A stretch of 64,000 bases of DNA from Allotamlana fucoidanivorans. Its GTDB lineage: Bacteria; Bacteroidota; Bacteroidia; Flavobacteriales; Flavobacteriaceae. The notes under the pieces were generated by a model. It made no database searches and was not told the DNA's origin. It was given only the letters and a program-made list of their open reading frames with translations. Positions within the stretch are counted from its first letter, which is position 1; each line of letters starts with the position of its first letter. Location of the stretch: contig NZ_VDCS01000001.1 in the NCBI RefSeq assembly GCF_006265225.1, positions 186,001 through 250,000 on the forward strand, read 5' to 3'. A program made the position numbers and the translations under genes. Shown piece by piece: positions 36,920 to 45,511 of the stretch.

Positions 36920-37849
36920 ATGGAAAGTATTCAAATAATTCTTAGTAAAGATTCTGATGGTAAGGACATAAACTTGTTAAATATGTCTTTAGATGAAACA
37001 AAATCCTTAAGACAGATACTAGATGCTTTCATTAAAATTGTTGAACACGAAGCGGATTTAAATCTAAAGATTGGGGTTAAACAAGGAAGTGCAGTTCCAT
37101 TAATGTTAAGTCCTGATAACCAAATGGAGGTTGTTTATAACAAAATCAAGGATGCACATGAAAATAGTCCTGAGAGGGATAATTTATATGTGAATGAACT
37201 TAATGTTATTAGAGATGTTATTGATGATAAATTTGATTTTGATATTGTTTATAATAGAGAATCATCAGTAAAAGAGAGTTTAAAGCCATTATTTACTAAG
37301 CGATTTAGAAACAGAAGGGTTAGGAGAGTATATAGAAATGATTTTAGTGTAAAATTTATAGATGGTTGGCTTGAACAGAACGGAGGGGTTAAACCAAATT
37401 TTCATTTAGTAGTTAATGATGAAAAAATAACTATTCAATGCAATCATGAAGAAGCTAGGAAAGTTAACCCTTTCTTATATAATGAGATTAAAATTTCTGC
37501 ATGGACGAAAGATAAGAATGGTCGTATTCAATATAGTTTTTGTGATATATATGCCGGAAAGTCTGAGGACTATTATTATGATTTTAAAAAGTTTTTTAAT
37601 GAATTAAAAGATAAGAAAGGGACTGAACCTTTTCATTTAATTAGTGAAAAACTAGAGGGCTTTTATGATGGTCAGAATTATTCGGGCGCTAAAAAATTTA
37701 TCAGAGTTTTTTTAAGTAATTACGCATCACCAGTTTATTTAAGGACTATACTTGTTATCTCCAAAGGTTTCAAAGACCATGAAGATTTGTCAGAGATACT
37801 TGCTGAAGTTGAAAATAAATTAACACTTAAAATAGGAAAAGTATACTAG
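36920..37849 (+). CDS. Unknown cargo protein, first of a gene pair (309 aa)
   Basis: I do not recognise this gene. The 309-residue protein has an N-terminal strand-helix-strand unit (residues 3-62) ending in IGVKQGSAVPLM, an alpha-helical stretch (66-105), a highly basic patch KRFRNRRVRRVYR at 128-140 that could bind nucleic acid, and a beta-rich middle with HEEARKVNPFLYNE near 175. No signal peptide or membrane segment. Its stop is followed after one base by the start of the 244-residue gene, so the two are cotranslated. Cargo position in an integrative element suggests a conflict or defence function, but no family link supports this. Confidence 0.75.
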   Translation: MESIQIILSKDSDGKDINLLNMSLDETKSLRQILDAFIKIVEHEADLNLKIGVKQGSAVPLMLSPDNQMEVVYNKIKDAHENSPERDNLYVNELNVIRDVIDDKFDFDIVYNRESSVKESLKPLFTKRFRNRRVRRVYRNDFSVKFIDGWLEQNGGVKPNFHLVVNDEKITIQCNHEEARKVNPFLYNEIKISAWTKDKNGRIQYSFCDIYAGKSEDYYYDFKKFFNELKDKKGTEPFHLISEKLEGFYDGQNYSGAKKFIRVFLSNYASPVYLRTILVISKGFKDHEDLSEILAEVENKLTLKIGKVY

Positions 37850-37850
37850 A

Positions 37851-38585
37851 ATGAATAAATCTTTGAAAGCAATTAATTATAAATCAGAGCTAATTTCAGT
37901 AAAGGAATATGATTTTTCAGAAGACTTTGTAGCCATATCCTGTGAGGTTGATGATTCAGGAGTTTGTAGGCATTCGGGGTTGATTATATCTTATGATGGA
38001 GCTATTTTCTATTTTCATTTTGGCGGAAAATCAGTTGAGTTGGAAAATTTAAATGACCAAACTGATGACCTTAATTCTCTTTATATTAAAAAATTGGATA
38101 TTATCTCTAATGAAGAGGTTGTTGTTTTTTTGGGACATTGTGAAAAACTCCAAAAGATTGGAGTGCATCCAAAATACGGGTTTTTATTTGATGATTCTTA
38201 TTATGATTCTTCCGATTATAAATCTTTTTTGGTTAATGCCAATTATGATATAACTACATGTGTTGGTTTTTGTGTTAAAGTAATAAGAATGTTTATACAT
38301 AATAACGATGAGTATCTTAAGTTAGATGATTGGAATATTTCATCTATTTATGATGCTGACCAATGGGTTAAGGACTTTATGAATAAATATTTACCCATTT
38401 ATGCTAAGGCGTATGGCCTTTCAATTGCGGATTTATTTGCTCAAAATGAAATCAAAAGAATAGCGCCGTCAGAGTTATTGTCATCAACATTTTTCACTGA
38501 CTTACCAATAAGAAAGTTAAGTATTGATGGTATTCGCCCTGAATTGGAGGAGTTTTTCTTAAAAATCAAAAGAAGAGCAGCTTAA
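37851..38585 (+). CDS. Unknown cargo protein, possible permuted papain-like hydrolase (244 aa)
   Basis: Not a recognised family. The 244-residue protein carries RHSGLIIS at residues 40-47 and TTCVGFCVKVI at 135-145. An H-x-G-hydrophobic strand followed about 95 residues later by a C-x2-F helix is the order found in circularly permuted NlpC/P60-LRAT proteins (His41, Cys137, Phe140); this assignment is tentative. No signal peptide or membrane helix, so it is probably cytoplasmic. A C-terminal helical region (about 165-244) has no visible motif. It starts one base after the 309-residue gene. Confidence 0.75.
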   Translation: MNKSLKAINYKSELISVKEYDFSEDFVAISCEVDDSGVCRHSGLIISYDGAIFYFHFGGKSVELENLNDQTDDLNSLYIKKLDIISNEEVVVFLGHCEKLQKIGVHPKYGFLFDDSYYDSSDYKSFLVNANYDITTCVGFCVKVIRMFIHNNDEYLKLDDWNISSIYDADQWVKDFMNKYLPIYAKAYGLSIADLFAQNEIKRIAPSELLSSTFFTDLPIRKLSIDGIRPELEEFFLKIKRRAA

Positions 38586-38604
38586 GTTTTGTATTCAGAA
38601 ACAA

Positions 38605-38616
38605 TTTCGAATTATT
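38605..38616 (+). repeat. Shared upstream motif, cargo operon (copy 2)
   Basis: TTTCGAATTATT, identical to 36847-36858, about 105 bases before the start of the 140-residue gene. A TTTATTATAAGG tract follows. Confidence 0.5.
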
Positions 38617-38722
38617 ATAATTTTTTTCATCAATTCATTTATTATAAGGCAAGATTATTCTTTCCAAATACTCATTAAAAAGTATTCCCAACCTATATTA
38701 TGTAAAGCTAAACATAACATTT

Positions 38723-39145
38723 ATGAATAATAAAGTAATATTTTTATCTAGGTTTATAGATGAATTTTTGGATAAGGGTGTTAAAAGAAGGAGTTTTCAA
38801 ACTGTAATTGGGGGTGTCGAATTTCAGATAAATAAAATCGCAAGAAATAAGTTTGACAAGAAACTTAAGTTCAATGAGGATGAAATTATTGAGGCATTCA
38901 AATTAAATGATTTTACAATCATGAATAATTTTGGAAGAAAACAGAATTGGGAAAAATGGAAAAATGGTACAGAGTTACCTGAATCTTATTTCATCAATGT
39001 TAAGTCTTCGCAATTAAAGAGGTTGATTAGTACAATTGTTAAGACTCCCAAAGAGAATTGGAAGCCTGAAACTATTTTGGAAGTAGAGAATTTGAAAATT
39101 TCTTTGAATGAATTTTGGGAGTCCAATAAACACATTCTTAATTAG
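38723..39145 (+). CDS. Unknown cargo protein (140 aa)
   Basis: Not recognised. The 140-residue protein is mostly helical and lysine-rich, with FGRKQNWEKWKNG near residue 72 and a helical C-terminus (NLKISLNEFWESNK). No signal peptide or membrane segment. It has its own upstream region that shares a motif with the region before the cargo pair. Its 3' end overlaps the Rep gene on the other strand by eight bases (39138-39145). It could be a DNA-binding or regulatory protein, but nothing proves it. Confidence 0.65.
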   Translation: MNNKVIFLSRFIDEFLDKGVKRRSFQTVIGGVEFQINKIARNKFDKKLKFNEDEIIEAFKLNDFTIMNNFGRKQNWEKWKNGTELPESYFINVKSSQLKRLISTIVKTPKENWKPETILEVENLKISLNEFWESNKHILN

Positions 39146-39980
39146 GTTTTAGGACTCGGTTGTTTTTATCATCCAGCCTTTTGTAAAGAGGCAACGTTTT
39201 CCTGTTCAAATCAATCATTTTAACGTTGATTACAGGACTTTCTCTGTCAGTATTATTTAACTCTTTTAGAACAGCATTTAACCGTTTAAATTGGTCTGTA
39301 AACTCTGTTGTGCTATAAAAGTCTGTATATAATTCAGAAACTCTTTTAGAACAGTTCCAAACTTGACATTTAAACTTTGCTTTATTTTTTGTCACATACT
39401 TTGTCACATAAGAAGCTATAGCTCTAATATTATTTGAGTTTAATTGTTTAACATCGAAAGCAGAGGAAGGTTTAAAGTCTTTTTCTCTTGGGGTAACACC
39501 ATTCTTTATTTGAAGATTAATCCAATAATTCCACCATTTTTCAATTTTCCAGTATTTATTCGTTATAATATGAAAATGAACGTTCCCCTTAAATTCGTCA
39601 TTCTTAGTTTGCCTTTCAGCCACCCAAACATATTGGAAATCCTCACTACGTTTTTTAGCATTGTCTACAAATTTTCGTAATAAATTAACGGCTTGTTCGT
39701 CTGTAACTTTGTTTAAAAATGTAAGTGTTACAAAGCTTAATCTTTTATAACATCTAGCAAAGCAGGTAATCTTTTTACGAATTTTTTGTTTCGAACGCCT
39801 GGACAAGGAGCGTTCCTTTTTCTCCTTGCCCTTACTCTCCTTTTTTTTTGCTTTTGTATTTTGTTTTGGCTCTTGCTTTTTACGTTGTAATGCTGAACCT
39901 GTAAACTCATATTTTGGTGCTTTACCGTATCTTCTTGTTGAAAATGCAACACTTGTACCGTATGTATTCTTGACAATCAT
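39138..39980 (-). CDS. Rolling-circle replication initiator (HUH Rep, phiX174 gpA-like active site)
   Basis: The 280-residue protein has the three RCR motifs: LSFVTLTF near residues 81-88, the HUH pair in NVHFHII (His135, His137), and SYVTKYVTKN with Tyr191 and Tyr195. The Y-x3-Y spacing is that of phage phiX174 gene A and related Reps, rather than single-tyrosine plasmid Reps. A lysine-rich N-terminus (35-75) precedes the domain. It nicks DNA and starts rolling-circle synthesis, so the excised element probably replicates as a circle. The nick site was not found. Confidence 0.88.
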   Translation of the reverse strand: MIVKNTYGTSVAFSTRRYGKAPKYEFTGSALQRKKQEPKQNTKAKKKESKGKEKKERSLSRRSKQKIRKKITCFARCYKRLSFVTLTFLNKVTDEQAVNLLRKFVDNAKKRSEDFQYVWVAERQTKNDEFKGNVHFHIITNKYWKIEKWWNYWINLQIKNGVTPREKDFKPSSAFDVKQLNSNNIRAIASYVTKYVTKNKAKFKCQVWNCSKRVSELYTDFYSTTEFTDQFKRLNAVLKELNNTDRESPVINVKMIDLNRKTLPLYKRLDDKNNRVLKPN

Positions 39981-40082
39981 AATCTGAATCGTTGTATATT
40001 AATAAATACCATTAAAAGGTTATTTATTAAAGGTTTTTATAAAGGTTACTACGTTGTTTTAAAGGTTAAAAAAAAAGAGAAA

Positions 40083-40298
40083 CTATTCAGTGAAAGCTGG
40101 AATGAACTCTCCCTTTTTGTATTGTCGGATAAATGTTCCCTCTCTACGGTTGTAAACATTCATATATAACCAGTTAGGGTATTTTTTTGAGAGGAATAAA
40201 GAGAACCCATTTAGCTTATGAACATAAGTCCATTTTTTAGGTTTCTTCTCGTTTTCTAAGAACACGATAACGGAGTAATCATTTTTCTTTTTTAACAT
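40083..40298 (-). CDS. Small unknown protein of element 1 (71 aa)
   Basis: Not recognised. The 71-residue protein starts with KKKN and has a YVHKLNGFSLFLSKKYPNWLY core with several aromatic residues. Its start overlaps the stop of the HTH gene by seven bases (40292-40298), which supports real translation and coupling. It lies between the HTH and Rep genes, as do small accessory proteins in many mobile elements. Function unknown. Confidence 0.65.
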   Translation of the reverse strand: MLKKKNDYSVIVFLENEKKPKKWTYVHKLNGFSLFLSKKYPNWLYMNVYNRREGTFIRQYKKGEFIPAFTE

Positions 40299-40600
40299 GA
40301 TTTACCTCCTCTCTTTATTGAAGTTTTAACCTCTTTTAATGAGTTATTTATATCCTCTAGTTTGTAAAGAACACGACCTCCAATTCTAAACGCACGGATT
40401 ATTCCTTGTTTAGTCCATTCATTCAAAGTAGGCAGAGAAACACAAAGCATATCTGCGGTTGCTTCTCTAGAATACATGTTTAAAGATTCTTCTTGTCTAA
40501 TGTTATCTAAAACATTGTTGAAGATGTTTTCATTTAGAACATTTTTAATCGCTTGTTCTAAGTCAGCGATAGTGAAATTGTTTATTTCAATTTTTCCCAT
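40292..40600 (-). CDS. Excisionase-family helix-turn-helix DNA-binding protein
   Basis: The 102-residue protein contains SREATADMLCVSLPTLNEW near residues 44-62 followed by GIIRAFRIGGRVLYK, the winged-helix pattern of MerR-like/excisionase (Xis, AlpA type) proteins. It probably directs excision and may repress genes in the element. An N-terminal helical segment (10-40) precedes it. It is in an operon with the 71-residue gene, downstream of the 215-residue gene and integrase. Confidence 0.85.
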   Translation of the reverse strand: MGKIEINNFTIADLEQAIKNVLNENIFNNVLDNIRQEESLNMYSREATADMLCVSLPTLNEWTKQGIIRAFRIGGRVLYKLEDINNSLKEVKTSIKRGGKSC

Positions 40601-40681
40601 GATTAATTGTTTTTAATTATGGTGCAAATATGAAATAGAGGTTACCGTATGGTAAGTAATGTGGTAACCACAACCTTAATT

Positions 40682-41329
40682 TTATTTATCTAAATCTGAT
40701 TTTATTTTATTTGAAACTTCTGTATCATCTATGTTTTCAAATAGTTGAGCCACTTTTTCTAAATTTTGTTTTGTTCTCACATCATTTTTACCTGCTGCTA
40801 CATAGGACAGGTATTTTCTTGTGTTTTCTTCTCCAACACCTAAAATTTGAGATAATAATTTAGCCGTTTTTACATTGTCGTATTTGTTTAGATTAACTCC
40901 ATAGTAGTGTAAGGCTAGAATTTTTTGCTTATGTGATAGTTGAGGTTTTTTTGGAGTAGGCTTTTTATTTAATTGATCTCTAAACTCATTTAGCCATAGA
41001 TAGTATTTTCCAAAGTGGAAGGCTTGACTATAACACTCTGTTTCCTCATTGATTATTCCTCTTAAAATATAATTATTAAATGCATCGGAGAATCCCTTTC
41101 TGGCTAATGGAGAGATACTTAGTTTGAAAACAGAAAAGGCGTTTGACGTGTTAATAAGACTATTGTTTTTAAAAAAATTACCGTGAATGTTTTTTGTTTG
41201 TTCATGCCTTATGTAGTTCTCAACTTCTTTAATTTCATTTTCGATAAGGTTCTTTTTGTGGGTTTGAGGTATTTGATTGAGTTCAGTTTCAAATTCAGCT
41301 TTGAACTCTTCAAAAGATTTTATGTTCAT
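40682..41329 (-). CDS. Unknown protein next to the integrase (215 aa)
   Basis: Not assigned to a known function. The 215-residue protein is helical. Residues 133-200 contain HKQKILALHYYGV and AKLLSQILGVGEENTRKYLSYV, a region seen in many proteins beside flavobacterial integrases. Its ATG shares base 41329 with the integrase end, so the two are coupled. A regulatory or accessory role in integration is likely but unproven. Confidence 0.7.
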   Translation of the reverse strand: MNIKSFEEFKAEFETELNQIPQTHKKNLIENEIKEVENYIRHEQTKNIHGNFFKNNSLINTSNAFSVFKLSISPLARKGFSDAFNNYILRGIINEETECYSQAFHFGKYYLWLNEFRDQLNKKPTPKKPQLSHKQKILALHYYGVNLNKYDNVKTAKLLSQILGVGEENTRKYLSYVAAGKNDVRTKQNLEKVAQLFENIDDTEVSNKIKSDLDK

Positions 41330-42558
41330 TAGTTGAAAAATGGGTGCGTTAATAATTTATCGGCATTTTCTTTTTGAGAAACGCGAATATACTGTAAAAA
41401 TGAACGTTCTGTCTGATGTCCTGTTATTTTCATAATTGAAATTGTTGGGACTTCTGCTAAATATAGATTAGTAGCAAAGCTTCGTCTAGCGGTATGGGTA
41501 GATACTAATTTATGTTTTGAAATAGGCTTTTTTACAACTTTACCGCCTTTAGTAATTGTAGTTTCAATCTTTTCTTTAATTCCTGCTAAACTTATGACAT
41601 CCTTTAGATAGTCATTCATGGTTTGGTTAGTATAGGCTTTAGGCAGTTTATTTTTATATTTTTTAAGAATAGTCCTTACAGTTTTATGCAATGGAATAGA
41701 CACTCTTTGCCCTGTTTTTTTAGTTCTTATTTCAATAACAGTATTGTTGGAAACTATGTTTTCGGGGTTTATTTGGGTGAAGTCTGAAAATCTTAAACCA
41801 GTATAACAACCTATTAAAAATAAATCTCTAACTTTTTCTAATCTCGGACTAGCTTTTAAATCTAGCTTTTCAACCTTCTTTAATTCGTCAACACTTAAAT
41901 AAACGCTGTCTGATTCTTCTCTAATTGTTTTGAAACGTTTGTTTCTAAATTCTAGATTTGTATTATGACCTCTTTCGGTAGCTTCATTCATAAAAGATTT
42001 GATAGTTTTTATGTGTTTACCTACTGTATTATTAGATAGATTATGTTTTTTTAGAAAACCTAAATAATTGTTATAGAACTCCAATGTAATAGATTCAAAG
42101 TCTATTGGTTTATACTTTTTAGCATAATCTTTTAAGTACGTAAATGTGGTGTTATAAACCTTAATAGTTCCATTAGATTTATTGAGTTTGCTTTCTTCTA
42201 TGTAATCTTCAATGAATTTAAAAAGAGATAATTTTTTAGGCTTTACGATATTATCTGATAGTTCAATTTCTAAAGCTTCTTTTAAGTTAGTGTTGTTTGG
42301 TTGAATGCCATCATTTAATAATTTTCTAAAAGCGTTATTTATGCCATTTTGAATTTTATCTAATCTAGCATTAAATTCGGGATGTTCAGTAAATTGTTTT
42401 GTAGTCTTTACTCTTTGTGAGGTGGTATTCCAGAATTTTGGATTTATTTTTTCGCCAGTTGAATACTTGAATCTTTGATATTGATATCTAAAAATTAAGT
42501 AGATTAGTGTATCCGTTTTGGAAGTAGGTTCTTTGAGTATAAATTTTGCTTTTCCCAT
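41329..42558 (-). CDS. Tyrosine site-specific integrase
   Basis: The 409-residue recombinase has an arm-binding N-terminal domain (about 1-90), a SAM-like core-binding domain (110-205), and a catalytic domain (215-409). Catalytic residues visible: Arg256 in TGLRFSDF, His355 and Arg358 in STHTARRS, His381 in TGHQ, and Tyr390 in SFLQYIRV. Its place beside att2 and the matching tRNA repeats at both ends show that it made the insertion at the tRNA. The family is that of NBU/CTnDOT-like and IME integrases. Confidence 0.94.
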   Translation of the reverse strand: MGKAKFILKEPTSKTDTLIYLIFRYQYQRFKYSTGEKINPKFWNTTSQRVKTTKQFTEHPEFNARLDKIQNGINNAFRKLLNDGIQPNNTNLKEALEIELSDNIVKPKKLSLFKFIEDYIEESKLNKSNGTIKVYNTTFTYLKDYAKKYKPIDFESITLEFYNNYLGFLKKHNLSNNTVGKHIKTIKSFMNEATERGHNTNLEFRNKRFKTIREESDSVYLSVDELKKVEKLDLKASPRLEKVRDLFLIGCYTGLRFSDFTQINPENIVSNNTVIEIRTKKTGQRVSIPLHKTVRTILKKYKNKLPKAYTNQTMNDYLKDVISLAGIKEKIETTITKGGKVVKKPISKHKLVSTHTARRSFATNLYLAEVPTISIMKITGHQTERSFLQYIRVSQKENADKLLTHPFFN

Positions 42559-42588
42559 GCTTCAAATGTAAGATAAATTATGTTTCTG

Positions 42589-42608
42589 GGGGACGAATCA
42601 GGGGACGA
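42589..42608. promoter_or_regulatory. Right integrase arm-type sites of element 1
   Basis: Two GGGGACGA copies at 42589 and 42601, 12 bases apart. They match the left pair in sequence, spacing and orientation. The pair lies about 120 bases from att2 and just upstream of the integrase start. Confidence 0.55.
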
Positions 42609-42729
42609 ATTTTTTTAATTTCGTTTAATTTCACCTATTTTCGCTTAACTGTAAAACACGGTGTTTATAGGGGTTAACGAACTAAAATTCAATAAAATAG
42701 AGTAAAATAAAATAAAAATTCAAGTGGTT

Positions 42730-42745
42730 CAGGTGGGACCACTTT
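42730..42745 (+). repeat. Attachment site att2
   Basis: CAGGTGGGACCACTTT, identical to att1 over 16 bases. The preceding TGGTTC also matches the tRNA T-loop region if six bases (GAGCCC) are skipped. It closes element 1 and opens element 2. Confidence 0.85.
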
Positions 42746-42755
42746 AAATCCTTGT

Positions 42756-42796
42756 AAAGCCTTGATTAATCTTTTGATAATCAAGGCTTTTTTTGT
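42756..42796 (+). terminator. Terminator at att2
   Basis: AAAGCCTTGATTA pairs with TAATCAAGGCTTT, then T5. It starts with the same GTAAAGCCTTG string that follows att1 and att3. Confidence 0.8.
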
Positions 42797-42797
42797 T

Positions 42798-42819
42798 GAG
42801 CTAAAGTATATGCTCAAAC
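42798..42819 (+). repeat. 22-bp direct repeat, left copy
   Basis: GAGCT..A.TATATGCTCAAAC: 20 of 22 bases match 46160-46181. The pair encloses the IS21 element and the truncated gene. A shorter match (ATGCTCAAAC) is at 49578-49587. Confidence 0.5.
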
Positions 42820-43035
42820 CCGTCTCGAAACACTTACTGTCATTGACTTCACAGATATTGATGTCTTATCATAAAAATAAAATTTCGTGAATTTGTGATA
42901 ATAAAATTTGACTAGTTGGTTTGCTCTACATATAGTTAAATACTTTTGTCTAATAAGCTTTCCAAGGTTTCCGTTTTCGGCAATAGTATATATTTCTATA
43001 TTTGAAGAGTGATAAATTTTGTGTAGTCCCACATA
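42820..43035. other. Non-coding or remnant sequence left of the IS
   Basis: A 72-codon reading frame runs here on the minus strand from a GTG at 43032 to 42814. It starts at the IS boundary and has no recognisable domain, so it may be the truncated end of an interrupted gene or chance. No continuation of it is seen beyond the IS. Confidence 0.35.
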
Positions 43036-43230
43036 ACGGACAGATTAAATAGAATGAAATATAAAATAACGGAGATATCTGCAAAAAACGGCTATATTGA
43101 GCCACCCACAGCGGATTAAAGTGAGCATAGCGCGGCGGATGAAACTGAGCCACCTGCAGCGGACGAAAGTGAGCCACTAAAAAATCGATTCTATTTGTAC
43201 GGCATTACCGATCTTATAATCAAAAAGATC

Positions 43231-44777
43231 ATGGCCAATAAACAAATAGATATGCGAAAAGTAAAACAGATATTTAAGCTTTATTCAGAAGGTGTTAGCA
43301 AACGAAAAATAAGCCTTCAGTTAGGTATCTCACGCAATACCATTGTTAAGTACATCGATTTCTTCAATCGTTATCAGCTTACAGGCTATGAAGTCTCAGC
43401 TATGACCTTAGAAGAGTTGGACAGGCTTTTTAAATCCGACCAAAAACCCAAACCAGAACAACTTGTTATATTAGAAAAGTACTTCCCTTATTTTGATAAG
43501 GAACTTCGTAAAACCGGTGTCACGAAAGAACTTTTATGGCAGGAGTATTACACGAAACATCCTAATGGCTATAAACTATCCCAGTTTAGGTATTGGTATC
43601 GCGAGTGGACTAAGGAAGTGTCTCCAGTGATGCATTTTACCCATAAAGCCGGTGATAAATTATTTATAGATTTTACAGGAAAGAAACTCTCCATTGTAGA
43701 CAAGCATACCGGTGAGATCCAGGACTTAGAAGTTTTTGTTTGTGTTTTGGGCAGTAGTCAGTATACTTACGTAGAAGCCTGTGAGAGCCAGAAGAAAGAA
43801 GACTTTATGGCTTGTGTTGAAAATGCTCTTTGGTTCTATGGAGGAGTGCCTCAGGCCTTGGTTCCCGACAATCTTCGGGCAGCCGTTAGTAAAAGTAGTC
43901 GCTACGAGCCCAGAGTTAACGCCGATTTTGCTGATTTTGCAGAGTATTATGAAACCGCAGTGCTCCCCACAAGAGCATACAGACCTCGTGATAAGGCCAT
44001 TGTAGAAAATGCGGTTCGCATCATATACACACGTGTATTTGCTCCACTTCGCAATCAAACCTTCCACAGTATAGCAGAGCTCAATAAAGCTATATTAGAA
44101 CAGCTTAAAAAGCACAATGCCATGTCTTTTAGAGGGCGCGAGTACTCCAGATATTCTCTATTCGAAGAAATAGAGAAACAGGCTTTAAAACCATTACCTG
44201 AAAAACGCTATGAAATCAAGAGACAGTCCAGAGCTACCGTTCATAAAAACAGTCATATATACTTCAGTAAAGACAAGCATTATTACAGCGTGCCCTACGA
44301 ACATATAGGCAAGCGTGTTAAGGTTATATACTCGGAAAGTGTTATAGAGATTTACCACCAGAATGAACTCTTAACCTTCCATGCCAGAGAGCGCCAGAAA
44401 TATGGCTATACCACCATAAAGGAACACATGCCTTCACATCATAGGTTTGTTAGTGAATGGAGTAGTGAAAAATTTATCGACTGGGCCAGTCAAATAGGTG
44501 TGCATTGCCACACCATGATTGTTGAAATTTTAGATAAAAACAACATCCGGAGCAATCTTACAAGTCCTGTTTAGGCATCCTTCATCTGGCTAAAAAAGTA
44601 GGAAAACAACGGTTGGACAACGCCTGTAAACGGGCGTTAGACTATAACTCCTACAATTATAATATGATAGATAGAATCCTGAAAAACGGATGGGATGAAC
44701 TCGATGAAGAAGATACAGAAGCGTCTATAGATATCCCTAATCATAAGAACATCAGAGGCAGTCATTATTACAAATAA
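43231..44777 (+). pseudogene. istA: IS21 transposase IstA, frameshifted
   Basis: The first part (43231-44574) encodes an HTH region (VSKRKISLQLGISRNTIVKY) and an rve DDE-type core: FIDFTGKKL with the first Asp near residue 145, VPDNLRAAV for the second, and a later E in the KAIVENAVR segment. The frame then breaks at a run of five A (44536-44540). Adding one A restores a frame that reads QHPEQSYKSCLGILHLAKK and runs to the stop at 44775-44777, giving about 515 residues, the normal size. It is a pseudogene, a sequencing error or, less likely, a slippage site. The ATG at 43231 is chosen over a TTG at 43195. Confidence 0.85.
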
Positions 44778-44785
44778 ATTAGATT

Positions 44786-45511
44786 ATGAATACAAAAACA
44801 TTAGAACAAATGAAGCAACTAAGGCTCTTTGGTATGCACAGAGCTTTTGAAAGTAGTTTAGCACCTGAGAGTATCAATTACACTAGTGATGAACTCATAG
44901 CATATCTTACCCAATCCGAATGGGATGATCGTCAAAATCGTAAAATAGACCGCTTGACAAAGTCAGCACATTTTAGGTATAATGCAGTTATAGAAGCTAT
45001 AGATTACGATCCTTCAAGAGCACTTGATAAGAACCAGATTCAGCGTTTTGCGAGCTGTGATTTTATTAAGAATAACCAAAATATCCTCATAACAGGTAGT
45101 ACTGGGGCTGGAAAAAGTTATATGGCCTCAGCTATAGGCCATCAAGCTTGTTCTCTTGGGTATAAGGTGGTTTACTACAATGCTAATAAGCTTTTTACCT
45201 TACTAAAAACAGCTAAAGCTGATGGCTCTTATTTAAAGATGATTAGTAAACTGGAAAAACAAGATTTATTAATCTTAGATGACTTTGGACTTAAAGCTTT
45301 GGATAATATTAATCGACATGCTTTAATGGAAATTATTGAAGATCGCCATGGTAAACGCAGTACTATTATTGCTTCTCAATTACCTGTGGAAGCCTGGCAT
45401 AAAATGATAGGAGAACAAACTATTGCTGACGCTATTTTGGATCGGCTTGTTCACACAGCTCACCGTATCGATATTAAAGGCGAGTCTATGCGTAAAAAAT
45501 TAAAAAAATAA
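44786..45511 (+). CDS. istB: IS21 helper ATPase IstB
   Basis: The 241-residue AAA+ protein of the DnaC/IstB type has the Walker A GSTGAGKSY near residue 104 and Walker B LLILDDFG near 165, plus the IIASQLPVEAWH segment near 201. It stimulates IstA transposition. It starts eight bases after the restored istA stop, as usual in IS21. The reading frame is intact. Confidence 0.93.
   Translation: MNTKTLEQMKQLRLFGMHRAFESSLAPESINYTSDELIAYLTQSEWDDRQNRKIDRLTKSAHFRYNAVIEAIDYDPSRALDKNQIQRFASCDFIKNNQNILITGSTGAGKSYMASAIGHQACSLGYKVVYYNANKLFTLLKTAKADGSYLKMISKLEKQDLLILDDFGLKALDNINRHALMEIIEDRHGKRSTIIASQLPVEAWHKMIGEQTIADAILDRLVHTAHRIDIKGESMRKKLKK

Larger units (their letters stand above)
36711..42745. mobile_element. 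Integrative element 1 at a tRNA gene (about 6.0 kb)
   Basis: The span is bounded by direct repeats of the tRNA 3' end. It contains, from right to left on the minus strand, a tyrosine integrase, an unknown 215-residue protein, an excisionase-like HTH protein, a 71-residue protein and a HUH rolling-circle Rep; then, on the plus strand from the left, three cargo genes. There are no relaxase-type mobilisation, capsid or conjugation genes, so it is a satellite-like or plasmid-derived element. Paired GGGGACGA sites lie inside each end. Structure is intact, so it may still excise. Confidence 0.85.
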
